Positions 17,239-27,103 of a stretch of DNA of 64,000 nt are shown one piece after another. Each line of letters starts with the position of its first letter. The first letter of the stretch is position 1. The stretch comes from Demequina sp. B12. Lineage in GTDB: Bacteria > Actinomycetota > Actinomycetes > Actinomycetales > Demequinaceae. The position numbers and the translations under genes are program-made. Under the pieces are notes generated by a model. That model worked only from the letters and a program-made list of their open reading frames with translations. It was not told where the DNA came from and searched no databases. The stretch lies in assembly GCF_028823635.1 (NCBI RefSeq), contig NZ_JAPEHU010000002.1, forward strand, positions 248,001 through 312,000, written 5' to 3'.

Positions 17239-18573
17239 ATGGATAAGCAGCAGGAATACGTGCTCCGCAGTGTGGAGGAGCGAGACATCCGTTTCATCCG
17301 TCTGTGGTTTACCGATGTGCTGGGTGTGCTCAAGTCTGTCGCGATCGCGCCTGCGGAGTTGGAGAACGCATTCTCCGAGGGCATTGGCTTTGACGGTTCG
17401 GCGGTTGAGGGTCTGACTCGTGTCTACGAGGCGGACATGATTGCCAAGCCCGATCCCTCCACGTTCCAGATCCTGCCGTGGCGTGGTGCCCGTCAGGGTG
17501 CTGCACGCATGTTCTGCGACATCTCGACACCGGACGGCGAAGCTGCTCTGACGGACCCGCGTCAGGTGCTGAAGCGCAACCTCGACAAGGCCTCTGCGCA
17601 GGGCTTTACGTTCTACACGCACCCGGAGATTGAGTTCTACCTGTTCGACAAGCCTGAGCCCGGCATGCCGCCGCGCCCCGTCGACAAAGCCGGCTACTTC
17701 GACAACGTGCCGCGCGGAACCGCTCACAACTTCCGCCGTGAAGCCATCACCATGCTCGAATCCATGGGTATCTCCGTGGAGTTCTCTCACCACGAGGCTG
17801 GTCCCGGCCAAAACGAGATCGACCTGCGCTATGCGGACGCGTTGTCGATGGCGGACAACATCATGACGTTCCGCACCGTCATCAAGGAAGTTGCGCTGGA
17901 GCAGGGGATTTTTGCATCCTTCATGCCCAAGCCACTGGTGGACGGTCCCGGCTCCGGTATGCACACGCACTTGAGCCTCTTTGAAGGTGACTCGAACGCC
18001 TTCTACGAGGCCGGCGCTGACCATCAGCTGTCGCCCGTGGCACGCCAGTTCATTGCAGGCTTGCTCAAGCACGCCCCAGAGATCACGGCCGTCACCAACC
18101 AGTACGTGAACTCATACAAGCGCCTGTGGGGCGGCGCAGAAGCCCCGTCCTTCGTGTGCTGGGGATCGAACAACCGCTCGGCGCTCGTGCGTGTGCCCAC
18201 GCACAAGCCGGGCAAGGGCCAGTCCACGCGCGTGGAGTACCGCGCCATGGACTCGGCTGCGAACCCCTACCTGGCTTTCTCGGTATTGCTTGCTGCTGGC
18301 CTGAAGGGCATCGAAGAAGGCCTGGAACTTCCCGACGGTGCGGAAGACGATGTGTGGGAGTTGAGCCCCGCAGAACGCCGCGCCATGGGGTACGAGCCGC
18401 TTCCGGCGTCGCTGTCTGAGGCAATCCAAGTCATGGAACGTTCGGAACTGGTCGCGGAGACTTTGGGTGAGCGAGTGTTCGACTACGTGCTGCGCAACAA
18501 GCGCGCCGAGTGGGAGGCCTACCGCGCACAGGTCACCCCCTACGAACTCGAACAGTACCTGCCGGTCCTCTAG
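17239..18573 (+). CDS. glnA2: Glutamine synthetase, GlnA2 type
   Basis: A 444-residue type I glutamine synthetase fold (FTDVLGVLKS, FDGSAVEG, catalytic EIEFYLFD, GSGMHTHLSL and NRSALVRVP motifs). The residue aligned with the adenylylated tyrosine is tryptophan (DDVWELSPAE), so GlnE cannot modify this protein at that site; glnA1 in this window keeps the tyrosine. This matches the Rv2222c class, whose physiological role is secondary. ATG 17239 follows AGGATGGGG, and a GlnR-like box sits upstream. glnE follows after 15 bp. Confidence 0.9.
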   Translation: MDKQQEYVLRSVEERDIRFIRLWFTDVLGVLKSVAIAPAELENAFSEGIGFDGSAVEGLTRVYEADMIAKPDPSTFQILPWRGARQGAARMFCDISTPDGEAALTDPRQVLKRNLDKASAQGFTFYTHPEIEFYLFDKPEPGMPPRPVDKAGYFDNVPRGTAHNFRREAITMLESMGISVEFSHHEAGPGQNEIDLRYADALSMADNIMTFRTVIKEVALEQGIFASFMPKPLVDGPGSGMHTHLSLFEGDSNAFYEAGADHQLSPVARQFIAGLLKHAPEITAVTNQYVNSYKRLWGGAEAPSFVCWGSNNRSALVRVPTHKPGKGQSTRVEYRAMDSAANPYLAFSVLLAAGLKGIEEGLELPDGAEDDVWELSPAERRAMGYEPLPASLSEAIQVMERSELVAETLGERVFDYVLRNKRAEWEAYRAQVTPYELEQYLPVL

Positions 18574-18588
18574 CGCGACGGAGCCTCC

Positions 18589-21585
18589 ATGAGTACGCGA
18601 GAGGTATCCCTCGCGACACGTCTGCGTAGGGCCGGAGTGCTCGACACCGCTCGCGCAGAGCAGTTGCTGGCCTCGCTCTATGACGTCACTGGGGTTGTAG
18701 TCGACGACCCCGCACACGCGCTGTCATATGCGGCTGACCCAGACGGCGGGTTGTTGCAACTGTTGAGGCTTGCCGAGGCTGCGCGCGACGCTGACTGCCT
18801 GGACCTCCTCGTAGGCCTACGCCACACCGATGCGGGCGCTACCTTGGGCTTGCTGCTGAGTGGTTCGCTGGCGCTTGGCGACTTCCTGGTGAGGCACCCG
18901 CAGTATGTGGCGGACTTCGCACAATGGCCGCCGGGGCAGTCCTTCACGACCGTGGACTTCCGGCGAGAACTTCTCACATCCGTGGGTGCTGACCCCGACG
19001 CAGACGTGCCCGTCGCTACGCTCCACGGTGACGAAGGCGTATGCGCCATGCGCATCGCATACCGTCGCCACCTCATGAGGGTCGCGGCAGAAGACCTGTG
19101 GCACTCCAAGCCGCAAGAGATCTTCCCCGACGTTGCGGCAGCGCTCGCCGACCTTGCCGGAGCCGCCCTCGAAGCCGGCCTAGCAATCGCCAGAGCCGAC
19201 GAACCCCAGCACGCGAAGACACGGCTCGCCATCATGGGGATGGGGAAATGCGGTGGGCGCGAACTCAACTACGTCTCAGACGTCGACGTCATCTTCGTCG
19301 CAGAACCAGCAGACGGCATTGAGGACCACGTCTCGATCGCCATCGCGACGCGCCTCGCCTCCGCAGCAGCGCGCGCATGCGACCGTCCCGCAGCAGAAGC
19401 ACCGCTATGGCAGGTCGACGCCAACCTTCGCCCCGAAGGCAAAGACGGCGCACTCGTCCGCAACGTCTCCTCCCACAAGGCTTACTACGACCGGTGGGCC
19501 GAATCCTGGGAGTTCCAAGCACTGCTGAAGGCGCGGACCATCGCTGGCGACCAGCACGTCGGCCAGGCATACCTCGACGCAGTCTGGCCGCTGGTGTGGA
19601 CCGCCGTGGAGCGAGATGGCTTTGTCGCAGGCGCCCAAGCCATGCGCAAGCGCGTCGAACAACACGTGCCCGCAGAGCTCGCAGACCGCCAAATCAAACT
19701 GGGAGCAGGCGGGCTACGCGACGTCGAGTTCACCATCCAGCTCCTGCAACTCGTCCACGGACGCCACGACGAGTCCCTGCGGTCGCGCACCACCCTGGTT
19801 GCACTCCGGGCACTGCGTGACGGCGGCTACGTGGGCCGGCCGGACGCAGCGAAGATGGACCGCTCCTATCGCCAATTACGGGTATGGGAGCACCGACTCC
19901 AACTCCGGCGGCTCCAACGCACCCACGTCATGCCAGACGACGACCTCGGCAAGCGTGTCCTCGCCCGGTCATCCGGATTCGCCACCGTCGAGTACATGGA
20001 CGAGGTCTGGCACGACACACGACGTGACGTGCGCGCGATGCACCTCGACATGTTCTACCGGCCAATCCTGCCGCTCGTCGCGTCGCTGAGCGCAGACGAA
20101 GCCAAACTTGACGACAAGGCCGCCCGTGACCGACTCGCCGCAGTCGGCTTCCTCGACGCCTCCGCAGCCCAACGGCACATCGTGGCACTCACCGACGGAG
20201 TGTCCCGGCGGGCCGCCATCCAACGACAGCTGCTGCCCGCCATGATCGGTTGGTTCGCCGAAGGCGCGGACCCCGATGCCGGGCTCCTGGCTTTCAGGAC
20301 ACTGTCGGAACAACTCGCGGACTCACAGTGGTACCTCAAGCTCCTGCGCGACTCCGGATCCGCTGCCGAACGGCTCGCACGGCTCCTGTCGACCTCTCCC
20401 TATGTCACCGACGCTCTACTCGCCTCCGCCGAACACATCACGTGGCTCGACAACGACTCCGACCTCACCCCACGCACGCGCGAGCGGCTCTGGCAAGAAG
20501 CCGATGCGATCCTCACCCGCACTGACGACCCCGAGCACGCCAGCGCAGCCTTGCGCGGGCTACGTCGCCGAGAACTCGCCCGCGTTGCGGCCGCCGACAC
20601 CCTAGGACTCATCAACTCCACCGAAGCCGCAGCCTCCGTGACGGACTGCGCCGACGTCGTGATCGAAGGTGCACTGCGCGTCGCTAGGTGGGAAGTGGCA
20701 CGCGATGCAGGAGTCGACGACCTGCCCATCCAGATGATCGTTGTCGCTATGGGGCGCTACGGCGGCGCCGAGATGAGCTACAACTCCGATGCCGACGTAC
20801 AGTTCGTCTGGAACGGCGACGCTGACAACGGGCAGGCGCTCGCGGTCAAGGTCGCCCAGACCGTGCGATCGATGTTGCAAAAGGTGTCGAGTCAGCCACC
20901 GTTGCCGATTGACGCAGACCTGCGGCCTGAAGGCCGCAATGGACCCTTGGCGCGCTCGCTCAAGAGTTGTACCGAGTACTACGGACGGTGGTCCGACCCC
21001 TGGGAGGCACAGGCCCTGCTGCGTGCTCGCCCCTGTGCCGGAGAGACCGCCCTCCGCGAATCCTTCGTCGCCATGATCGACGAGGTCCGCTATCCGCAGG
21101 ATCTGCCCGCGAATGCGCTGAAGCAGATGCGCACACTCAAGGCGCGGATGGAGTCGGAGCGTCTGCCCCGGGGCCTGGACCCCAAGCGCCACCTCAAACT
21201 CGGCCCGGGTGGGCTGTCTGACGTGGAGTGGTCGGTTCAACTTCTGCAGCTTCAGCATGGCAGGGATGTTCCGGGGCTGAGGACAACGCGCACCCTCGCG
21301 GCTCTCGATGCGGCGGTCGACGCTGAACTCATCGCGGCGGACGACGCCGAGACTTTGCGGAGCGCGTGGGTCCTGGCCACCGATATCCGTGGTGCGCTTG
21401 CGTTGCGCGGCAAAGCGAAGCAGGCGGACGTCATTCCTGGCGACCCTCACGAGTTGGCAATCTTGACTGAGATCATGGCAACCCCCGAGACCGGTCTGGA
21501 ACTGCGAGACCGGTACGAGCGGACCACTCGCCATGCCCGGACGGTCACTGAACGCGTGTTCTACGGTTGGGAGGACCGCGAGTGA
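18589..21585 (+). CDS. glnE: Glutamine synthetase adenylyltransferase / deadenylase
   Basis: A 998-residue bifunctional enzyme that adds AMP to, and removes it from, the regulatory tyrosine of glutamine synthetase. Two nucleotidyltransferase domains are present, each with a glycine run and acidic pair: GKCGGRELNYVSDVDVIF in the N-terminal half and GRYGGAEMSYNSDADVQF in the C-terminal half. The only sensible target here is glnA1 (30.4 kb), since glnA2 lacks the tyrosine. The stop overlaps the next GTG by 4 bp, coupling it to a membrane protein of unknown function. Confidence 0.95.
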   Translation: MSTREVSLATRLRRAGVLDTARAEQLLASLYDVTGVVVDDPAHALSYAADPDGGLLQLLRLAEAARDADCLDLLVGLRHTDAGATLGLLLSGSLALGDFLVRHPQYVADFAQWPPGQSFTTVDFRRELLTSVGADPDADVPVATLHGDEGVCAMRIAYRRHLMRVAAEDLWHSKPQEIFPDVAAALADLAGAALEAGLAIARADEPQHAKTRLAIMGMGKCGGRELNYVSDVDVIFVAEPADGIEDHVSIAIATRLASAAARACDRPAAEAPLWQVDANLRPEGKDGALVRNVSSHKAYYDRWAESWEFQALLKARTIAGDQHVGQAYLDAVWPLVWTAVERDGFVAGAQAMRKRVEQHVPAELADRQIKLGAGGLRDVEFTIQLLQLVHGRHDESLRSRTTLVALRALRDGGYVGRPDAAKMDRSYRQLRVWEHRLQLRRLQRTHVMPDDDLGKRVLARSSGFATVEYMDEVWHDTRRDVRAMHLDMFYRPILPLVASLSADEAKLDDKAARDRLAAVGFLDASAAQRHIVALTDGVSRRAAIQRQLLPAMIGWFAEGADPDAGLLAFRTLSEQLADSQWYLKLLRDSGSAAERLARLLSTSPYVTDALLASAEHITWLDNDSDLTPRTRERLWQEADAILTRTDDPEHASAALRGLRRRELARVAAADTLGLINSTEAAASVTDCADVVIEGALRVARWEVARDAGVDDLPIQMIVVAMGRYGGAEMSYNSDADVQFVWNGDADNGQALAVKVAQTVRSMLQKVSSQPPLPIDADLRPEGRNGPLARSLKSCTEYYGRWSDPWEAQALLRARPCAGETALRESFVAMIDEVRYPQDLPANALKQMRTLKARMESERLPRGLDPKRHLKLGPGGLSDVEWSVQLLQLQHGRDVPGLRTTRTLAALDAAVDAELIAADDAETLRSAWVLATDIRGALALRGKAKQADVIPGDPHELAILTEIMATPETGLELRDRYERTTRHARTVTERVFYGWEDRE

Positions 21586-22454
21586 GGCTTGTCCGGACGC
21601 TGGTTTCTGCGATCAGCATCCTTGCCGGTGCGCTTTTGATTGTGGGGTGGGCCACGAGTTCCATCGTGGTGCGGTCCGTGGAGGAAGGCACTGCGCTCAC
21701 AAGCATGGCTGCCACTGCGTTCGATCTGCCGGGCGTGCTGTCGGCATTCTCTACGCAAGTACAGGACCAGACTCTCGATTCCTTGAGCGAGCGGGGGATC
21801 GAGGCCGATGCGCTTGGCGTCGAGGGAGAGGTGCGCTCGGCTGTTGACAGTGCCGTCACATCTCCCGCATTCGAGGACGCTGTCATGGTGCAGGTAGCGG
21901 CGGTCCAAGATTCGTTCCTGGCCGAGTTGACTGCCGATGATCGAGAACCGGCTCCACTCGTTCTTGCAGTCGACGTGTCGTCCTTGGTGAACGCCCGCAT
22001 TGACGATGCCGGCCGAGTCGGTGACCTTGCCCCTGATGTCACGGTCGCACCGGTTGAGCTTCAGGTCTTGAATGCAGAAGCGATGGAGAACTCCAGGAAG
22101 GGGTACGCCGGCGCGGCCTGGTTAGCTGCTTGGGGCTTGTGGGCGGGCCTTGCATGCCTGGCTGTTGGGGTCCTGGTGTCCCACCGTCGTCGGTGGTTTG
22201 TGAGCAAGGCACTCCTCGCTGTGGGTGTCCTCTGTCTGGTGTTCGCGGCTGTGGTGGCCTTTGTGCGACCGGAGTCGGTGATGTCGGTACTACCAGGTGG
22301 CCTGGACGGCATGCTCGGCCAGGTGTGGGAGGACACTGTCACGTCGAATGAGGCGGGCTCGGTGGCAACCCGTGCTGCGCTGATCGGTGCTGCCTGTCTC
22401 GCGGGGAGCGTACTGATGGCGGCGGTGGGGCGTCTCGTGGGCTCTCGCCGCTAG
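21582..22454 (+). CDS. Membrane protein of unknown function, paralogue A
   Basis: A 290-residue protein with one N-terminal membrane helix, an exported domain of about 150 residues and three C-terminal helices. It is a paralogue of the next gene: both have REPAP, a LAPxxTxxPV segment and then an AExxExxRxGY run leading into the second membrane helix. I do not recognise the family. GTG 21582 overlaps the glnE stop (GTGA), so it is translated with glnE. Whether it acts in nitrogen control or only shares the transcript is unknown. Confidence 0.75.
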   Translation: MRLVRTLVSAISILAGALLIVGWATSSIVVRSVEEGTALTSMAATAFDLPGVLSAFSTQVQDQTLDSLSERGIEADALGVEGEVRSAVDSAVTSPAFEDAVMVQVAAVQDSFLAELTADDREPAPLVLAVDVSSLVNARIDDAGRVGDLAPDVTVAPVELQVLNAEAMENSRKGYAGAAWLAAWGLWAGLACLAVGVLVSHRRRWFVSKALLAVGVLCLVFAAVVAFVRPESVMSVLPGGLDGMLGQVWEDTVTSNEAGSVATRAALIGAACLAGSVLMAAVGRLVGSRR

Positions 22455-22489
22455 CCTGGGCCCATGCGGACTACCGGAGGGGTTCACCA

Positions 22490-23434
22490 GTGAAGTACGT
22501 ACGGAGTATCGCCTCGGCTTTCCTTGTGGTGTTGGGGTCCATGCTGGTAGTGGCGTGGGCGTTATCGCAGAAAGCCGCCGACAGCATCGAGGACGGCACT
22601 GCCGCTGAGAACCTGGTGGTGTCCGTGGTGCGTTCGGAGCAGACAGCAGAGGTCATCGCCAATGGCGTAGTGCTCGCGCTCGAAAACCAGGTTGACGGCC
22701 GCATCGGTACCTTTGCCTTGGGCCTCCTCGAACAGCAGATCCACGATCTGACTGTGGATGCTGTCGAGTCAGAAGCCTTCCAGGACCTGTTGCTGACAGG
22801 CGCTGACCGTGCGCAGAACGTGCTCCTGGCGGAGATCTCCGACCCTGAGCGGGAGCCAGCTCCGTTCGGCATCTACCTCGACCCCGGTGCGCGGTTGAAC
22901 GACCGCATCAATGAGATCCCCGTGGTGGGTCTGTTGGCTCCGGAGATCACCATTGAACCGGTTGCGGTCGACATCATCGACGCGGAGACATTTGAGGATG
23001 TCCGATCCGGCTATCAAGCTTTGGTGTGGGCGGCGCACTGGTTCGGGTGGATCGGTGCGGCGCTCATCGCTGGTGGGATCGCCATCGCGCCACGTTGGAA
23101 GTGGTTCCTGCCCCGTGCGCTCGTGGGCGCTGGAGCAATCGGCGTGGGTGTCGCGCTGACCTTGGAATACCTGGGCCCCAGGACTATTGCCGCTTTTGTG
23201 CCTGGTGGTCCGGAAGGCGGTTTGGGAACGTTGATTGAGGACGTTGTCGCGGATGCCGCGTTGGCGCCGCTCACCACCATCCTGCTGACCTTGGGGCTTG
23301 TGGCGCTCGGAATTGCGCTGGCGTTTGTGCTGGCCCTGAGGTTCATTCCGGGCGGCACGGAGGACGATGAGCCGTCGCCAACGTTGGAGGATCGGCAGGA
23401 ATCAGAGGCTACGACGGCAGGAGAGTCGCACTAG
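22490..23434 (+). CDS. Membrane protein of unknown function, paralogue B
   Basis: A 314-residue protein with the same topology as paralogue A. Shared elements include EREPAP, LAPEITIEPV and AETFEDVRSGYQ. It differs by an acidic C-terminal tail of about 30 residues (TEDDEPSPTLEDRQ...). The GTG at 22490 has GGAGGGG upstream. Its last 26 bp overlap the convergent PfkB kinase gene. A tandem duplication is the simplest origin, with strong divergence since. Confidence 0.75.
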   Translation: MKYVRSIASAFLVVLGSMLVVAWALSQKAADSIEDGTAAENLVVSVVRSEQTAEVIANGVVLALENQVDGRIGTFALGLLEQQIHDLTVDAVESEAFQDLLLTGADRAQNVLLAEISDPEREPAPFGIYLDPGARLNDRINEIPVVGLLAPEITIEPVAVDIIDAETFEDVRSGYQALVWAAHWFGWIGAALIAGGIAIAPRWKWFLPRALVGAGAIGVGVALTLEYLGPRTIAAFVPGGPEGGLGTLIEDVVADAALAPLTTILLTLGLVALGIALAFVLALRFIPGGTEDDEPSPTLEDRQESEATTAGESH

Positions 23435-24263
23435 CGACAACCCGCCCCGCCTGGGCTGCGCCAGCTTCCATCGCCGTTCCAGGCGTCGCTCCGTCAAGCC
23501 ATGCAAGGAACAGGGCGGAGGCGAAGGCATCGCCTGCGCCGTTCGTGTCGACGACCAGGGCGCCGGCGGCAGGTGTTTCGTGGATGCCATCGTTACTGAC
23601 GCCCACCGCACCGCTGGCACCACGGGTGCAGACTGCGAGCGCGGCGCCGTGTTCCACCACGTCGGTCAGGAATGGTTCCGGGTGGGGCAACTTCTCGTTG
23701 CTCATGGTGAGGACGGTTGCCGCGTCACGAAAGGGACGATGGAACGAGTTGTCTCCGTCATAGTCGTGCAGATCCACCAGGACGGGGAGACCGCTGGCGA
23801 TGATCTCTGGCAGTGCTGCCAACGTGACTGGGGACAGATCGGCGACCACGGCATCGGCTCCCTGCAGACTGTCCACCACGCGGGCGACCTGTGTGGGGGA
23901 CGGCTCGCCTGGCGTTGCCGTGTAGATCGAGAGTCGCTCGCCGCGTGGCGTCATCAGGTTGGTGTGGGATTCCGTGGTGGGGGAGTCCAGCCATGTCACG
24001 GTCAGGCGTGGATGGTGCAAGCTGTGGGACACCTGGCGCCCGGCTTCGTCGTCGCCGCGCATCGTGATGAGGTGGACGTCGGCGCCCAAGTCTGCAAGGT
24101 TGAGCGCCTTTCCTGCGGAGGTGCCGCCGAGCGTCCACCGGGCATGTGATGCCATCTCCATGTGCGGCGTGGGCGCGGGCAGGCACGGCAACGTGATGAG
24201 GTGATTCCACGCGACCGGGCCCACCACGAGGATGCGTGGCGCGGGAGGTGTGCCGTCCTGCAT
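23409..24263 (-). CDS. PfkB family carbohydrate kinase
   Basis: A 284-residue ribokinase-family protein. The sugar-binding glycine region (TLGGTSAGKALNLADLGADV) and the catalytic DTNGAGDAFASAL motif are intact. ATG 24263 has GGGAA upstream; the gene follows the LacI regulator by 22 bp on the same strand. Its position after a GH13 alpha-glucosidase and a LacI repressor suggests a sugar freed by the glucosidase, but the substrate is not evident from sequence. Confidence 0.8.
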   Translation of the reverse strand: MQDGTPPAPRILVVGPVAWNHLITLPCLPAPTPHMEMASHARWTLGGTSAGKALNLADLGADVHLITMRGDDEAGRQVSHSLHHPRLTVTWLDSPTTESHTNLMTPRGERLSIYTATPGEPSPTQVARVVDSLQGADAVVADLSPVTLAALPEIIASGLPVLVDLHDYDGDNSFHRPFRDAATVLTMSNEKLPHPEPFLTDVVEHGAALAVCTRGASGAVGVSNDGIHETPAAGALVVDTNGAGDAFASALFLAWLDGATPGTAMEAGAAQAGRVVASATLLPS

Positions 24264-24285
24264 CGGACCGTTCCCTGGCGCCGGA

Positions 24286-25317
24286 CTACTGCCGGGTAGC
24301 GGTGGAGCGGCGGGCAACCAGCTCCCACGGCAGGGACTCATCCATGGATTCGTGGTGTGCCTTGTCGAGTTCGTGCAGCACAATCTCCGCCGCGTGGCGG
24401 CCCTGCACTTCGGGAAACTGGTCCACGGTGGTCAATCCAAATACCTCGGATAATTCATGGCCGTCGATGCCGATGACGGACATGTCCTCAGGTACTCGAA
24501 GGCCCCGGTCGCGCACCGCCATCATCGCTCCAAAGGCCATTTCGTCTGATGCGGCGAAGATCGCTGTGGGGGACACGTGCGGGTCGTCGAGCAGTGCAAC
24601 GGTGGCGTCGTAGCCGCCCTTGATCGTGAAGTCGCCTTCACGGAGAAGTAGCGGATCAGGCTCGATCCCCGCGGACTGCAACGCAGCCTCCCAACCCGCG
24701 CGACGGTTGGCCGGAGGGTGGAAGCCCACATCGAAGCTGGGGCCACCCGACAAGTGGGCGATCGAGCGGTGACCAAGCTCCACCAGGTGCATCGTTGCGG
24801 CGGTCGCCACAGCGGTGTCGTCAAGGCTCATCGTGTGGATGCCGGGCAGCGGGCCGCCGATGCCTACCACGGGTCGCCTCAACTGAGCGAGGAGTGCCAC
24901 TTCGTTTTCTGTCAGGTCAAGACTGATGGCGATGAGGGCGTCAACTCGCTTGCGGCGCAGGAACTCGTCGAACAGGCGGGCGCGTCGCGGGTTGTCCCCC
25001 TCGGCGGCCGTGTCGTCATCTTCCGCCAAGTGGTACAGCGTGACGTCGTAGCCAGCATCAGCGAGGGACAACTGTGCCCCGCGCAGGACCGCCATGTAGA
25101 ACCAACTGCGCAAGTGGGGAAGCACGATCCCCACGTTTCGGGTGCGCCCCGAGGCGAGGGAGGAGGCGGAGGACGAGACAACGTATCCCAGCTCCTTGGC
25201 GGCTGCCTCCACTCGCTCTCGGGTGGCGTCAGAGACCGTGGACTTACCGGCGAGGGCACGCGACACGGTCGCTGTGGACACGCCGGCAAGTTCCGCAACC
25301 TTGTGGATCTTTGCCAT
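24286..25317 (-). CDS. LacI family transcriptional regulator
   Basis: A 343-residue repressor: N-terminal helix-turn-helix (KVAELAGVSTATVSRALAG) with hinge helix (SSASSLASGRTRNVGIV), then a periplasmic-binding-like sugar-sensing domain. It lies between an alpha-glucosidase and a sugar kinase. The AAACGTTT-centred palindrome at 27077-27090 is the type of site such proteins bind, so it probably represses the upstream alpha-glucosidase gene and thereby its own operon. The inducer is unknown, likely a gluco-oligosaccharide product. Confidence 0.88.
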   Translation of the reverse strand: MAKIHKVAELAGVSTATVSRALAGKSTVSDATRERVEAAAKELGYVVSSSASSLASGRTRNVGIVLPHLRSWFYMAVLRGAQLSLADAGYDVTLYHLAEDDDTAAEGDNPRRARLFDEFLRRKRVDALIAISLDLTENEVALLAQLRRPVVGIGGPLPGIHTMSLDDTAVATAATMHLVELGHRSIAHLSGGPSFDVGFHPPANRRAGWEAALQSAGIEPDPLLLREGDFTIKGGYDATVALLDDPHVSPTAIFAASDEMAFGAMMAVRDRGLRVPEDMSVIGIDGHELSEVFGLTTVDQFPEVQGRHAAEIVLHELDKAHHESMDESLPWELVARRSTATRQ

Positions 25318-25350
25318 CGTGAGGGTCCCTCGGTGGTAGGTCGGTAACAG

Positions 25351-26994
25351 TTAGCGCCGTAGCCAGACAGTCGTGTCCGCTGGAATCGTATCGGTGATCT
25401 CTGAGGACGCCAGAAGAACCTCGCCGTCAGGCAACGTCATCGCAGCGTCTGCATCGACGACCGAGTAGACCTCGATGTCTCCTGAACGGAACGCGACCAC
25501 TCCAGCAGGGGCATCCGTGATCCACTCCAGGGTGTGGGTCGCGAGGCCGAGTTCGCGGCGCAGATGCAAGGCCCGCTGGTATGTCCGTAGCGTCGACGAG
25601 TCATCGCTCCGCTGCGCATCCCGCGCGTATTCCGCCCACTGTACAGGCTGGGGTAGCCAGGCTTCGCCTGTGCCGGAGAAACCGTAGGCAGGCGCATCGG
25701 CGCGCCATGGCAACGGAACTCGACAGCCGTCGCGGCCGTAGCGCTCACCCTCCGTGCGGAACCAGGTGGGGTCCTGACGGGCGTCGTCAGGGATGTCGAT
25801 GGCCTCTGGCAGTCCCAGTTCTTCACCTTGGTAGACGTAGGCACTGCCGGGAAGGGCGAGCATGAGCGTGCTCGCTGCACGGGCGCGTTGGAGACCCACG
25901 ACCGGGTCGGGCAGGCCCTTGGACAGCGGGCCGATGCCGTGGCCTTGCGGATTTTCGGCAGTCAGTGCCAGGCGGCTTGCGTGGCGGACCACGTCGTGGT
26001 TGGACAGCACCCACGTGGAGGGCGCCCCGACCTTGCCGAACTCGTCGATGGACTCGTCGATGATGGTGCGCAGGGCATCGGCCTTCCACGGGGTTTCGAG
26101 GTAACCGAAGTTGAACGCTTGGTGCATTTCGTCTGGGCGCACCCACTTCGCCATGCGTGACAGCGGCACTACCCAGGCTTCGGCGGCGAGGATGCGGTCG
26201 CCGTCGTATTCGTCGATGACGCGGCGCCAGCGGCGCCAGATCTCGTGGACACCTTCCTGCGCCCAGTACGGCGCGGTCGGGCCTTCGACGCCACCCATCG
26301 AGTTGGTGTCGTCGTCGTACGAGAAGTCGGGGAGACCGTCGGCCTTGATGAGGCCGTGCGCCACGTCGACGCGGAAGCCGTCAGCGCCACGGTCGAGCCA
26401 GAACCGCAGGACGCGGTCAAACTCGTTCAGGACATCCTCATTCGACCAGTCGAAGTCGGGCTGGCTGGAGTCGAACAGGTGGAGGTACCACTGTCCTGGG
26501 GTGCCGTCGGGGTTAGTGGTGCGAGTCCATGCCGGTCCGCCGAACACCGAGTCCCAGTTATTCGGGGGGAGTTCGCCGTGCTCGCCCTTGCCGTCGCGGA
26601 AGATGTAGCGCGCGCGCTCCGCTGAACCTTCAGGTGCTGCGAGGGCCGCCTGGAACCATGCGTGCTGGTCGGAGCTGTGGTTGGGGACGATGTCGACTAT
26701 CACGCGGAGGCCGAGTGCATGGGCCTTGTCCACCATGGCATCGAAGTCGTCGAGAGTGCCGAACAGCGGGTCGACGTCAGTGAAGTCGGCAACGTCGTAG
26801 CCGGCGTCCTTCTGGGGTGAGACATAGAAAGGGGAAAGCCAGATGGCGTCGACGCCGAGCTCTGCAAGGTCATCGAGGTGAGCGGTGATGCCGCCAAGAT
26901 CGCCGATGCCGTCTCCAGACGCGTCCGCAAACGAGCGGGGATAGATCTGGTAGATGACGGCTGTGCGCCACCATTCGGGGGCGGGGGAAGTCAT
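25351..26994 (-). CDS. GH13 alpha-glucosidase / oligo-1,6-glucosidase
   Basis: A 547-residue GH13 enzyme without a signal peptide, so it acts on imported oligosaccharides. Conserved regions: DIVPNHSS (region I), GFRVDVAHG with the nucleophile Asp (region II), AAEAWV with the acid/base Glu (region III) and LSNHDVVRH (region IV), plus the N-terminal AVIYQIYPRSFADASGDGIG typical of alpha-glucosidases and oligo-1,6-glucosidases. ATG 26994 is chosen because the enzyme family starts there; the open frame extends 90 codons further upstream. Operators lie about 85-110 bp upstream. Confidence 0.9.
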   Translation of the reverse strand: MTSPAPEWWRTAVIYQIYPRSFADASGDGIGDLGGITAHLDDLAELGVDAIWLSPFYVSPQKDAGYDVADFTDVDPLFGTLDDFDAMVDKAHALGLRVIVDIVPNHSSDQHAWFQAALAAPEGSAERARYIFRDGKGEHGELPPNNWDSVFGGPAWTRTTNPDGTPGQWYLHLFDSSQPDFDWSNEDVLNEFDRVLRFWLDRGADGFRVDVAHGLIKADGLPDFSYDDDTNSMGGVEGPTAPYWAQEGVHEIWRRWRRVIDEYDGDRILAAEAWVVPLSRMAKWVRPDEMHQAFNFGYLETPWKADALRTIIDESIDEFGKVGAPSTWVLSNHDVVRHASRLALTAENPQGHGIGPLSKGLPDPVVGLQRARAASTLMLALPGSAYVYQGEELGLPEAIDIPDDARQDPTWFRTEGERYGRDGCRVPLPWRADAPAYGFSGTGEAWLPQPVQWAEYARDAQRSDDSSTLRTYQRALHLRRELGLATHTLEWITDAPAGVVAFRSGDIEVYSVVDADAAMTLPDGEVLLASSEITDTIPADTTVWLRR

Positions 26995-27076
26995 GGGGGC
27001 TCGCGTCCTCTCCGTTGAGCAAAGTGCGCCAAGCGTTCTGCGGAGACCGCCGGTGCCATCGTGGTGATACGCCCAA

Positions 27077-27103
27077 TGTAAACGTTTGCACAGCGCTGTG
27101 CAA
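27077..27103. promoter_or_regulatory. Palindromic operators for the LacI regulator
   Basis: TGTAAACGTTTGCA (27077-27090) has the CG-centred AAACGTTT core typical of LacI-family sites. It shares five bases with a perfect 18-bp palindrome, TTGCACAGCGCTGTGCAA (27086-27103). They sit about 83-109 bp before the alpha-glucosidase ATG. Confidence 0.6.
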
